From Whitmania pigra (Eukaryota > Annelida > Clitellata > Hirudinida > Haemopidae): a stretch of DNA of 64,000 nt. The stretch is from contig JAJTWR010000278.1 in assembly GCA_021613335.1 (NCBI GenBank), forward strand, positions 947,501 to 1,011,500, in the 5' to 3' direction. Each line of letters opens with the position of its first letter. Position 1 is the stretch's first letter. Shown here in pieces: positions 44,823 through 54,289 of the stretch. A program made the position numbers and the translations under genes. Under the pieces are notes generated by a model that did not search any database, was not told the origin of the DNA, and worked only from the letters and a program-made list of their open reading frames with translations.

Positions 44823-46645
44823 TGTGATGTTCTATCGTTTAATTTGTTCGTGAAAAACCAACAACTGTTCCTTTTAATTTCCGCACTTCAACGCCGCCAT
44901 ATAAACAAAGATCCCCTATCGTTACAACATTACAGGGGGGTCCATTATCCGACTTCAGAATGTCACACGAACCAAATTCGGATAGGATGCGATCAAGTTT
45001 TGGTATCACGCTGGCTGCTGCGGTTGACTGAACAATTTCAACCACAGGAAATCGTGAATAGTCATCAATGACCACGAGTAGGTAGTCACCAGTTGTTAAC
45101 TGAGCAAAATCAATACTCAATTCACTCCAGGGTGATGACGGTAGTTGGGTCATTTGTAGTGGTTCACGATGCGGGGTTGCGACGGCGATTTGGCAGGCAA
45201 TGCATGCTTTGACGCGTTCTTCCACCAAACGGTCGATCCCAGGAAACCAGACTTTTTCCCTAATCAAAGCTTTGGTTTTGACAATGCCTTGATGTCCTTG
45301 ATGTGCGAGATTGACTGCACGTTCTCTCAGTGACTCTGGAATAACTATGCGGCTATTGCGTAGTAGTATATTGTCTCCACTGACACACAGTTCAGCACGC
45401 ATTCTAGCGAACGTGTCAAACTCGTTAGTGTTTATGTTAACGATGTGTGACCAATCGTTTGTACGGATCGCATCGATGACAGCAAGTGTCTTGTCTTTGA
45501 CGGTCGCAGTGGCAATTTCAATGCGAGTCATAGCTTTCGGTACTGCATGACCCACGAGGTAGTTGACGTACTCTTCGGCGATTTGTTCTTCACGACTCGA
45601 TCGGTCACTTGACAAAGTTGGATGTCGTGATAGATAGTCGGCTGGATTGTCATGACCTGGTCTGTAGATGATGGTTGTCTCATATGGTTGAAGGCGTAGT
45701 GCCCAACGCTCGATGCGTGCTGGCGGCTTGCATTTTGGATTGTTGTACAGACTGACTAATGGCTTGTGATCAGTATGAATGGTCACTGGCTTGCCATGGA
45801 TGTATATATGAAAATGTTCACAAGACCAAACGACTGCGAGTGCTTCTCGTTCTGTCTGTGAGTATCGTTGTTCGACATCAGTCAACGATCTACTGGCGTA
45901 AGCGATGATATGTTCTTCGTTGTTATTTCCACGTTGAATCAAGATGGCGCCGAGTCCGACTGGACTAGCATCAGTGTGTATTTCTGTTTGCTTGTCAGAG
46001 TCAAAATACGACATTACTGGAGCATTGCATAGTTTCTGTTTGAGTTGTGCGAGTGCAGATTCTTGCTCATTGGTCCACTGCCATGGTGTGTCCTGTCGTG
46101 TTAGTCTACGTAGTGGCTCGGAAACTGTAGCATAGTTTGGTATGAAACGAGCACAATAATTAGTCATCCCGAGTAGACTGCGGACTTCAGATGCATTGGT
46201 TGGCATGTTCATGTTAACAATTGACTGAATCTTCTTCGGGTCTGCCATGATGCCACGTTCAGTGAATACGTTACCAAAGAATTCGAGAGTGCGCTTCGCA
46301 TAGACGCATTTCTGCTTGTTAAGAGTTAGCCCTTTTTTTCTCAGACGTTGAAACACGGCACGCAGATTGTTGAACATCTCCTGCTCGGTTCTACCGTACA
46401 CAAGAATGTCGTCACTAATGTTTATTGCGCCCGTTAATCCACTGAGTGTCTCACGGATTGCATTCTGGAAAATCTCTGCAGCACATGAAATACCGAAATT
46501 GAGACGTTTGTATCGACGCATCCCCGTCGCCAATGTGATGTTCTATCGTTTAATTTGTTCGTGAAAAACCAACAACTGTTCCTTTTAATTTCCGCACTTC
46601 AACGCCGCCATATAAACAAAGATCCCCTATCGTTACAACATTACA
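44823..46645 (-). mobile_element. Internally deleted short-LTR Gypsy element (1823 bp)
   Basis: Two 112-bp LTRs (44823-44934 and 46534-46645) enclose one ORF, and CAGCA is duplicated outside them (44818-44822 and 46646-46650). Compared with the full copy at 53062-57600, gag, protease and the first half of RT are missing, as are the integrase C-terminus and the polypurine tract. The 5' junction lies about 10 bases after the LTR inside the primer site (TTGGCGACG). The 3' junction joins the integrase (..GGACCCCCC) directly to the first base of the LTR. Confidence 0.92.
44839..46521 (-). CDS. Uninterrupted 560-codon partial pol ORF in the deleted Gypsy element
   Basis: An ATG at 46521, at the deletion junction (CTG at the same site in the full copy), opens a frame that begins RRYKRLNFGIS. 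It contains NISDDILVYG (an SDD variant of the RT YxDD), RNase H (IHTDASPVGLG, TIHTDHKPLV), the integrase HHCC (HQGHQGIVKTKAL, ACIACQ) and two integrase Asp residues (SIDFAQL, SDNGPP). It then reads on into the 3' LTR for about 35 codons. The first RT Asp and the integrase Glu are deleted, so neither enzyme should work; only RNase H is complete. That no stop has accumulated suggests it is young. Confidence 0.8.
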   Translation of the reverse strand: MRRYKRLNFGISCAAEIFQNAIRETLSGLTGAINISDDILVYGRTEQEMFNNLRAVFQRLRKKGLTLNKQKCVYAKRTLEFFGNVFTERGIMADPKKIQSIVNMNMPTNASEVRSLLGMTNYCARFIPNYATVSEPLRRLTRQDTPWQWTNEQESALAQLKQKLCNAPVMSYFDSDKQTEIHTDASPVGLGAILIQRGNNNEEHIIAYASRSLTDVEQRYSQTEREALAVVWSCEHFHIYIHGKPVTIHTDHKPLVSLYNNPKCKPPARIERWALRLQPYETTIIYRPGHDNPADYLSRHPTLSSDRSSREEQIAEEYVNYLVGHAVPKAMTRIEIATATVKDKTLAVIDAIRTNDWSHIVNINTNEFDTFARMRAELCVSGDNILLRNSRIVIPESLRERAVNLAHQGHQGIVKTKALIREKVWFPGIDRLVEERVKACIACQIAVATPHREPLQMTQLPSSPWSELSIDFAQLTTGDYLLVVIDDYSRFPVVEIVQSTAAASVIPKLDRILSEFGSCDILKSDNGPPCNVVTIGDLCLYGGVEVRKLKGTVVGFSRTN

Positions 46646-46899
46646 CAGCAGTTGATATTCTTCTCGCACAAACATGCTAGATTTGCCTGGTTTGTTGACA
46701 AATGGGTCGCAGATCCATTCCTTACCAGTTCGTGGGTCTTTTGTGGTTGGGGAGCAGCCCTCGAACTCTTCAATGGACGCATTTATCAAGGACTACTGAT
46801 TTTGAAAAAGTATCATACTATACATTTTGTATAAATTTGATCGAAAGTCTGTATTGGTGGGAGGTTCCTCTTGGTGGGTGGTTCTGCCCTTCCTTAATC

Positions 46900-47470
46900 C
46901 GGCACCTATTGTAACTTGAAAATACAAAATTACACAAGTAAGCAAATAACCCAATTACACCTCCTGTAATTTCGTTACAAATTACAATTGCAATTTAAAT
47001 TAGTTAATTTCGTTGATCAAATTAAGTTACTGCACATCTCTGTAAGTCACTATACCAGCTTCTAATATTTTTGCCAATAGGCTTTCTTCTGCTCTGAATC
47101 TTCCGCAGCGAAAAATGTAAAAGTTATCTGCAAGTACAGCTTCTGCGCTGAGAATTGTAAAATTATTACAAAAATGTATGACTTGTAGGCCTGACATTGT
47201 CTCAAATCAACTTGCAAATAGCATAACCTCAACCGACTTACCATTCAATTTCTCTACATACTGAGATTCTTTTTGCACTTCAATCAAGTTTACTACCATT
47301 TTAACCACAACTATTTCACATTTAATATTTTTTGTTAGTCATCATCGTTGCTATCACACTGTTCTGCAATATCTCTTAAACGCAATTTTGTCTTTTACAA
47401 AGAAATGTCATTTATGATTTTATTAGTGTTCTGGGAGAACAAAACTGAAATGAAAACCTCCATGGGCAAA
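46900..47470. other. Gene-free stretch between hAT remnant and RPP25-like gene
   Basis: Nothing recognised. It probably includes the 3' UTR of the minus-strand gene that ends at 47485. Confidence 0.35.
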
Positions 47471-47484
47471 ATGGTGACAATGAA

Positions 47485-50400
47485 TTAGCCATAACTTTGT
47501 TTGATTTCCAATTTAAAAAGCCTTATGCTGATAGAGGGAATATTTCTTGTTACTGTCAATCTGCAATAAAATCGGCAGTCAAATTCATATTTTGACCCAG
47601 TTATTGAGGAATGGTGATTCTCTTAGCAAAATAAAGATCATTAACAGATCAAGAATAACAACTTTAAGTTCAATAAGAAGCATGTTAATCAAATTTCAAA
47701 ATAGATATTACTGTTCAAGCCCTTCAACTGTTGGCATCCACATTTCTTCTTTCCTATAATAAATTTTCAAGTTGTATAAAAACACGCTAACTTGGTTTTA
47801 TACTTCAAAAAAATTTATGCTTTAATTTCGATTGATGATACAATAAACAAAGAAAATATCAAACATGATATTTATTCCTTATCAGATCCCCAAATCTCAT
47901 ACAGGAACAGATTACACGATATGATGTTTGAAAAACTTTTGCTTTTAAAAATTAATAAAAGCTTTGAAAATTCACAGTGTTGAAAAGTTCGTGCACTTTT
48001 TTCGTCAAAGTGATTTGATTTTGTGATTTTAACGTGAAATCACATGCGTGAACCTGATTTTAACGTCAAATCACATGCGTGAACCCGATTTCGATTTCAA
48101 ATCACTTTTTGTCTGGTGATCTTGATTTTGATTTCCAATCACCCTGAACGTGATTTTACCCATCACTGCTCATCCATAACTCAGAACATTTCATTTAAAA
48201 TAAATTATATAAAAAAACATAGATTTAGTTGCCATGCATCATGGAATGCATACAAAATTAGACAGCTTACTACATATTAAAAAACTTATAATCATTATAA
48301 AATAGGGAGTTACTTTCCAATCACCCCGTGTAATAATAATATTATTATTAATTATTATTATTGCACAAGCATCAAAAGTTCTTAATCCTGCAAAATCATT
48401 GAGTTACATAAAATAAATCAGTCCTGAGGTTCATCTTGGTAAGATGTAAATATTTGCATGCCCTGAGACATACTATGAGGATGTTCGTAACCTAAGGTGC
48501 AGAGACATGGGAACTTGCCTTAAACCTTGTTGAGGATTGACATGTCAGGAAAGTTTGATATGTCTCTCATATATGCACAAGTATCAGATTGCTCCAGTTT
48601 GTGCTCCTTCCAAGATTGCTCTGGTAGTTAACATCTATGAGATTGTTTTGTCAATGATCAAGAATCTTGCCAAAATGGTACCAGGTGAGCTCAATAGTCA
48701 GAGCCACTATGCTTAACCAGGAAAGGAGGCAAAAAGCGGAACTAGACCGACTCACGAGGGCATTTCAACAATCACAGCAAGATAAGTGGACAACATGGGA
48801 AGATATGATACAGCAATCCCTTACCTAGAGCAATATGTGGAAAATTATGCAGAAGCATATGACTTGACTGTCTTTGAAGGATGAGGAACTACCATCAAGT
48901 GTTGATAAAAAGTGGCAAGAGGCCGGATTTGATGCTAGAGTCGCCGTCTGGTGGAACTGATGGTACCATGGGAGGATAGGCTAATCTACAGCGAAAAAAA
49001 TTTGCTCAAAGCAAATAAGAGTGCCAATCTGTTGATGAACCTGGAAGCAAAATGATACCAGACACACCTCTTTACCACCACTACAAATAAATTATAAGGT
49101 CCAGTTTGAACACATTAAGTACACAGAGCCACTGAGAGCTTTCATGACCGCAGTAGGCAACTGGGGATGGTGGCAACTAACATAACAAGGAGAGCCTCAC
49201 ATAGTCAAAGTTTGCAGGTGAAAAACATGTAGCATGCAGAAACCATTGAGAGCTTTCAGAGTCGCTCCAGTACAGGCAGCAGTGATTGGCATAACAAGCC
49301 CAGCAAGTACCTCTCATATCTAGTGGCATTATTATATTGTATTATACTGTGCTGTATCATTATTATTATGACATTGGGTTCCAAAAGATAAAAACTGACA
49401 GGGACATCTGGCTGATCACTGGATGTATCCTGCCCCTTGAAAACATAAGGAAATTCAAAGTACCAATACATTTGAAGACAGGGGAAACTCCTCTGAGGAT
49501 CCCTGTTGGAGCTCCAAGGTGGAGTAATAAGAGACATCAGATAGGAATATTGGGATGATCTTAAACACCACATTTAGAAAGACAAATAGAAAGCCTAAAA
49601 AGTTGGCACTTTCAGGAAAGAATTACAGTAATGAAACAAATCAAACTTTAAAAAATGAAATATGCGACACAAGGAGATATACACATCAAAACCGAAGTTA
49701 CTATCAATGGTAGAGTGCAATTACTCGTAATTATTGTAGTACCAGCAAGAGCAACCAAAGTATGGCCAAATTTCTGAACCAACTGTGACATGTTGAACAT
49801 CATAACCTATGACTTAACAGAATGAATTGGGTGAGATCAAGAGATGGCAGAATTTCTCCTGATGCAAATACAATGTTGTTGTCAATGGTGGTCAATAGTA
49901 GAGACCGTCAGACAGACAAAATTTTGGTGTGACCGCCAACTGCCTGACTCGCCAAACTCTGCGACCATTTTGATGGATTTCTTTATGATGGGGGTAGCAA
50001 TGGCATCTCCATCATTTGGAAAATATTAAGTTATGATGGGGGTAGCAATGGCATCTCCATCATTTGGAAAATATTAAGTTAATCTAAAAATCTGTATAAA
50101 ATAAAATCTGAAAAGCATTTATATACTAATTTATATTGAAAAATTTTTAAATAAATAAAACATTTTCACAAAATCGAGTCAAAATTAATAATTGGGTTTT
50201 AGATGAAATTTTAGTGCCAGTTAAAGTTGAAAAAAAAATTTCTTGATGAGTCGAGACTTGGCTCAAACCGTGTCCAACTGCCTAAACTAGTCAAACGGTC
50301 TTGGAGAATTCGTATTTGGACCATCTCCAGACTCGACTCGTCAAACAGTGTCTGACCGCCAATGCCTAGTCAATAGTTCTATATATGGGATCAAATGCCG

Positions 50401-51841
50401 CTTGATCTTAAATCACCAAATTTGGTGATATATGAAATTATAGTTAAGGATAGTAATTAGACAAGGTGTTGCTACTCAATAATGACATCAAAGAATTATA
50501 AATTTCTTTTTACCTCTGATAAGTAATACTGCTCAACTGGCCAAGATTCTAGAAATAAAATTAGTCATATTGAAGTTGAAAGCCATTGAACATTATTGTT
50601 ACAAAACATGTATGTAAATGCAGATTCAACCAAACCACAATCTTCAAGCAATAAATTCTGAGAATGCCCACCTTCATTACAAATCAGCAAATGGAAAATC
50701 ATTGGACACACATACAAGCAACATGTGGTTATCAAAATTAAACAAATTTAAAATCTTTCAGATGTGATCATGCAGCTGTAATGGCAAAAACAATAATTCA
50801 CCATGTTTACAACCCGTCTTGTTGCCAGAGAGTGTGGTATTGGGCATTCACACAACATAAATGGCAATTAAAGTGTACATTTGTATCTCGATCCCGCATT
50901 ATCACTGAGATAAATAAGGTACTCAACAATAAATGGCTAAATAGAAGGCATGCAGGTCAGCCAAATTGGCTATGTGCCTGCATATGGTGGTAATGTCATG
51001 TTCGAAACCCAACCTACACCGCCACAAGCGCCGTTGGGAAGGAACACTATATAAATGGTTTCAAGAAGAGTCTCTGACACTATGCACATAGGACCTTATA
51101 AATGAAGTATAATTACAATTACAAAATGATGATATGTTTATTTGTACAGCACCATAAGCGTAAGGCGTCAGGGGTGCTTAGTAGCATTGCAGGCCGGGTC
51201 ACGAACAAAGCATGAAACGACTGTTGTTTTACTGTAGTTCACAGGCAAGCTACCCTCTGAGCTAGCTTGCACACTGTAATACAAATAAAGCTACAAATAT
51301 TTGTAAAATGAAATGGAACTTTGGATTTAGGTTATATGAAAACAAGCACTAAATGAGCTGCAGATATTAAAGATAAATAAAAAAAATCCTTCTGGTAAAA
51401 CCTCAGGCATGTCAGCAAAAGCAAGCTAAACCTTCATTCTGTTCTTCATCACATCTGCACATATGATTGCTTGTTGAATTGAGGAACCTTCACCTATCCA
51501 CAAAACCTCCTGCATCTCAGGATCCTAAAAGCATCCAGTTATTAAAGTTATCCTAAATTTGTGATGGAATTTATGGGTATTTCTGCAGTTATCAAACTTC
51601 TAAATTCTGGATTTGTTTACACATTAGTGATTAATATTTACTTAAATGCAAGTATTAAAACAGCTTCAAAGTCAATAATAAAAACATCCCCAATTTAGCT
51701 TACTTTTAATCTCTTTATTGCAGTAGTCACTAAACTCTTTATCTTGCTATTTGGTGTCACAGATATGGTAATAGCATGGGAGTTCAAAACACAGGGATCC
51801 TTTTTATCCAACCATCCACCTGTTTTCACATAGTTTTCCAT
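47485..51841 (-). CDS. RPP25: RPP25-like Alba-family protein (RNase P/MRP subunit)
   Basis: Coding exons on the minus strand: 51841-51704, 51524-51432, 50548-50514, 47753-47712 and 47560-47485. Phases 0, 0, 2, 2 all match, giving 127 aa plus TAA. The protein starts MENYVKTGGWLDKKDPCVLN, continues with ITISVTPNSKIKSLVTTAIK, then VLWIGEGSSIQQAIICADVM, LGQLSSITYQRKEEMWMPTV, then EGLEQLTVTRNIPSISIRL. This is the Alba fold pattern of RPP25 and RPP25L, with the GSKI-type RNA-binding turn and the W.P..EGLD.L...R.IP.I end. Such proteins pair with RPP20 to bind the P3 stem of RNase P/MRP RNA in the nucleus. A splice acceptor 15 bases upstream of the ATG (at 51856) implies a further 5' UTR exon. The 2.76-kb third intron is filled with transposon debris. 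Vertebrate RPP25 has one coding exon and a longer tail. Assigned by family pattern only. Confidence 0.85.
48000..48327. mobile_element. MITE-like element in the RPP25-like intron (candidate)
   Basis: Repeated AAATCACATGCGTGAACC-type units near 48030-48090 are followed, inverted, by GTGATGGGTAAAATCACG at 48154-48171. The right part (48227-48325) matches 61830-61920 in the opposite orientation, including AAAATAGGGAGTTACTTTCC. Boundaries are not secure. Confidence 0.4.
48580..49560 (+). pseudogene. Deleted R2-like copy with its 3' tail, in the RPP25-like intron
   Basis: Patches align in order with 24600-26740: CCAGTTTGTGCTCCTTCCAA (24605), TGGTACCAGGTGAGCTCA (25003), a GGAAAGGAGGCAAAAAG run (25050), the endonuclease AAGTGGCAAGAGGCCGGAT (25590), then the tail from 49090. 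The tail carries both internal direct repeats and the final AAACTCCTCTGAGGATCCCT block. It is much more decayed than the 23-26 kb copy and has several deletions. It supplies the empty site for the solo LTR at 26063. Confidence 0.75.
49983..50078. repeat. Perfect 48-bp tandem duplication
   Basis: 49983-50030 and 50031-50078 are identical (starting TTATGATGGGGGTAGCAATG). This is a simple local duplication without coding meaning. Confidence 0.95.
50079..50510. other. Intronic stretch with dispersed repeat motifs
   Basis: Repeated phrases of the type ACTCG(A/T)CAAACxGT and GTCTGACCGCC (50240-50365) relate loosely to 49895-49970 and 1340-1425. They appear to be pieces of one low-copy repeat. No gene. 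Confidence 0.4.
50965..51045 (+). mobile_element. tRNA-like SINE piece (candidate)
   Basis: It contains a box B-like TGTTCGAAACCC and, upstream, AATTGGCTATGTGCCTGC, which could be a decayed box A. Then comes CAACCTACACCGCCACAAG. The evidence is thin. Confidence 0.3.
51150..51290 (-). mobile_element. tRNA-derived SINE, family 2
   Basis: The minus strand reads GCAAGCTAGCTCAGAGGGTA (box A, 51251-51264) and, 44 bases on, GTTCGTGACCC (box B, 51196-51206). The order and spacing are right for a polymerase III promoter. It shares the TAGxTCAGAGG and GTTCGTxACC forms with 20830-20900. It lies in intron 2 of the RPP25-like gene, on the same strand. Confidence 0.5.
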
Positions 51842-51859
51842 TCAAACTATTACTTCCTG

Positions 51860-52525
51860 AAAGCAACAATTCAAGATAAGCTGATTAATAATACTTATTA
51901 ATTCTCAAGGTGCCATATGCATAGCACCTATAATGTTAATTAAAAACTCCAAATGTAATGAACTTAATGTTTAACTAAGTATTATGTACTAATAATTGTC
52001 TAAGTCTTCGATAAAGCCTGTTTATTGAATTCGTGACCAGATCCATATACAAGTGTTATATGTTATACATACTCAGGGGAGGTAATGAGGCCACTATTTT
52101 CCAAAGACGCTTATTTTTGACATTTTGTATTTATTTAATTATCTAAGCATATATTTTAAGTGTCAAGGTATCTACAGTATCACGAAGGTAGCATCTCTCC
52201 AGATCTAGACCCAAAAGAGAAGTTTACAAAAAAAGCGATTACAAATCAACAGATAAGGATATAAATATGCGTATCGCCAGATAACCAAATTTTTTTTAAA
52301 TCGGTAACTATTTTTAAATAGTGAATGAAAACTTTGAAGCGTGATTTGTAACCGAGTCTTTTGTGCGCTGTGCAAAATAATTAAATTCTCCTGAAAATAT
52401 CTATTCAAAATATAAATGGTGTATTTTTAGTCCATTGGGATTACTTTGAAATCCGATACATAAACCCCTAAACCTGAAAATCAAAACAACCTGAGCGAAA
52501 ATAGAAGCTTTAATGATATTACTAC
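51860..52525. other. Upstream flank of the RPP25-like gene
   Basis: AT-rich. It should contain the gene's 5' UTR exon and promoter, but I cannot place them. No other gene is seen. Confidence 0.35.
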
Positions 52526-52529
52526 TGTG

Positions 52530-52618
52530 TCTCCCCGAAAATAAGATAGTGTCTTATATTAATTTTTCCTCCTAAAGACTCGTTAGGGCTTATTTTCGGG
52601 GGTGTCTTATATTTTCAT
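52530..52618. repeat. Short foldback repeat (MITE-like)
   Basis: GTCTCCCCGAAAATAAGATA (left) and GGGCTTATTTTCGGGGGTGT (right) are inverted copies of one motif, each followed by GTGTCTTATATT. The pattern is of a short terminal-repeat element whose edges cannot be fixed. Confidence 0.5.
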
Positions 52619-52871
52619 AATCAACAACCCACCTGAACATTTTTTCATGTTACACAAATTATTAAGCTACAAGAGGCAATGAGCATATTTTAAAGAATTT
52701 ATTTTAAAAAATAATAGTTTAAAAGAAAGTTAGAAAATACTTCAGTATTTTTCTTAAATTAGTCAACTAAACTCATATCAACTTCTTCTGGACCATCATT
52801 ATAATTCCCAAAATTCTGAATTCCTGCCTGAAATTCTTTCGAATCCATTTCCCACTGAACAAACAAGCACG

Positions 52872-52990
52872 AACACAAGCACGTACAAGGAGCCAAATCG
52901 AAAAAGCAAAGCATCCAATCAACTGCCAGAAATTTGAATATTCATTTGCAAACAAACCGTCAGCAAATCAGCATGCACCGCCACCGATAT
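52872..52990 (+). mobile_element. Single terminus of the long-TIR element family
   Basis: About 120 bases match the TIRs at 2672-2805 and 4320-4456 (ACACAAGCACGTACAAGGAG, GAAATTTGAATATTCATTTG, CAGCATGCACCGCCACCGAT). No second end is nearby, so this is a solo end or a deleted copy. Confidence 0.7.
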
Positions 52991-53019
52991 GTTCAGCTTC
53001 GGATATAATCAGTGCCGGA

Positions 53020-53056
53020 TTAAAGGGGGTCCAGATGGGCCCGGGCCCAGGGCCAC
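53020..53056 (+). mobile_element. hAT-like terminus (candidate), target of the Gypsy insertion
   Basis: CAGTGCCGGATTAAAGGGGG, then GATGGGCCCGGGCCCAGGGCC has the form of a hAT end. The full-length Gypsy element was inserted just inside it. Confidence 0.4.
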
Positions 53057-53061
53057 ACACC

Positions 53062-53172
53062 TGTAATGTAGTAACGATAGGGGATCTTTGTTTATATGGC
53101 GGCGTTGAAGTGCGGAAATTAAAAGGAACGGTTGTTGGTTTTTACGAACAAATAAAACGATAGAACATCACA
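53062..53172 (+). repeat. 5' LTR (111 bp) of the full-length Gypsy element
   Basis: Unusually short for an LTR. It contains AATAAA near its 3' end (ACAAATAAAACG) as poly(A) signal. Identical to the 3' LTR. Confidence 0.93.
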
Positions 53173-53332
53173 TTGGCGACGAGAATTTCGAAACGGACCT
53201 TCGCAAATAGTTTGCACCAATTTTATCGACAAAAATCGGAAGTTTGTTCATTTCGGATAGACGCTGTTGTCTGGCCTCCGAGCGTTATCGAAGTCATCGA
53301 AAGCTACTATCGATAACACCATTATCTAATCC

Positions 53333-54260
53333 ATGGCTGAAGCACTACCAACGTTTCCGTCGTTTGTAGTCGATTCACACGACTCAGCAGGAGTTCGATG
53401 GACAAAGTGGGTTTCTCGCTTTCGCAACCTGATGGTGGCCGTAAATATTGTTGATCGCAAACGTCAAAGAGCTCTCCTACTCCACTACGCGGGTGAGGAA
53501 GTCAACGACATCCTTGATACTCTTCCAGATGCCGAAGCTGCAGAGGGAGAGGATCCGTTCGAAAAGGCTGTCACTGCTCTCAACAAGTTTTTCACACCAA
53601 AGCAAAACGTCGAATACCAGATCTACACGTTTCGACAATCTAAACAACAAACAGATGAACCACTAACAGCCTACTACACCCGTTTGAAACAACTGGCAAC
53701 CTCATGCTCTTTCGACAATGTTGATCGTGAGAAAATCTCAAATCATCCAAGGTTGTTTATCAAGTACACTACGCCGTAAAGCCTTATGTGAACCTGACAT
53801 GACTCTCACTAAACTCATAGATGTTGGTCGTAGTTTAGAACTCTCCGATATCCAAGCAAAGAGTATGGAGAATGAGCATGTTAACAAACTGAGTCTGAAT
53901 CGCAATAAGCAGATTTGCAACAATTCCAAGAAAACAGCTGACATGAAGTGTCACAACTGTGGTGGCACATGGCCACACGAGGGTGGAAAGACATCGTGTC
54001 CGGCGCATGGCAAGTACTGCAATTCGTGCAAGAAGCCAAATCATTTTGCGTCACAGTGTCGTTCGAAAGATGGTGCATCACAACAGCCGCCACATCAGCG
54101 ACATCGCGACAGCATATCACATGATAGACCGCAAAGCCGACTGCCGAAAACCCGTCATGGCAAATACCATCGTGTTCGCCGTGTCAATGCCGACAGTAAC
54201 GGAAGTTCATCTGACAACAGTGAACATTCATCTGAGCAGAGTCGTTATGTGTATGCACTG
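53333..54260 (+). pseudogene. gag of the full-length Gypsy element (one frame change)
   Basis: It starts MAEALPTFPSFVVDSHDSAG at 53333 and runs as a capsid-like protein with W(T)KW, LLLHYAGEEVNDILDTLP and a region near YYTRLKQLATSC. At about 53735-53750 the frame changes; the continuing part lies in the next frame (SQIIQGCLSS, then MTLTKLIDVGRSLE) and leads to the nucleocapsid zinc segment CHNCGGTWPHE..CPAHGK, then CNSCKKPNHFASQC (53950-54060). The break is in the middle of capsid, not at a gag-pol border, so it looks like a mutation and not programmed shifting. Confidence 0.8.
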
Positions 54261-54289
54261 AGCGTTCATTCAAATCGATTGGACACCAA

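Larger units (their letters stand above)
44524..46810 (-). pseudogene. hAT transposase C-terminal region (ZBED5/SCAND3-like), split by an LTR element
   Basis: On the minus strand the first part (46789-46646) reads IEEFEGCSPTTKDPRTGKEW, then ICDPFVNKPGKSSM and REEYQLL. The second part (44822-44524) reads LEIANDGVLKMRW, and after a decayed stretch RVAATKTKQRNKLDIRNTHR and LSPITPGWNHL. These are consecutive in the ZBED5-like hAT family. The two parts are separated exactly by the deleted Gypsy copy and its CAGCA target repeat. A poly-G run (44459-44471) lies downstream, near the expected transposon end. Confidence 0.8.

Noticed and set aside
48030..48120. CRISPR-like repeat array
   Set aside because: There are only two or three imperfect units without regular spacers in a eukaryotic intron; they belong to a MITE-like element.
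49844..50029. Final exon of the RPP25-like gene
   Set aside because: The true last exons were found at 47753-47712 and 47560-47485 with matching phase; this stretch is repeat DNA.
53730..53760. Gag frame change as a programmed ribosomal frameshift
   Set aside because: It lies in the middle of capsid, upstream of the nucleocapsid zinc segment, and there is no clear slippery site with a downstream structure. An ordinary indel is simpler.
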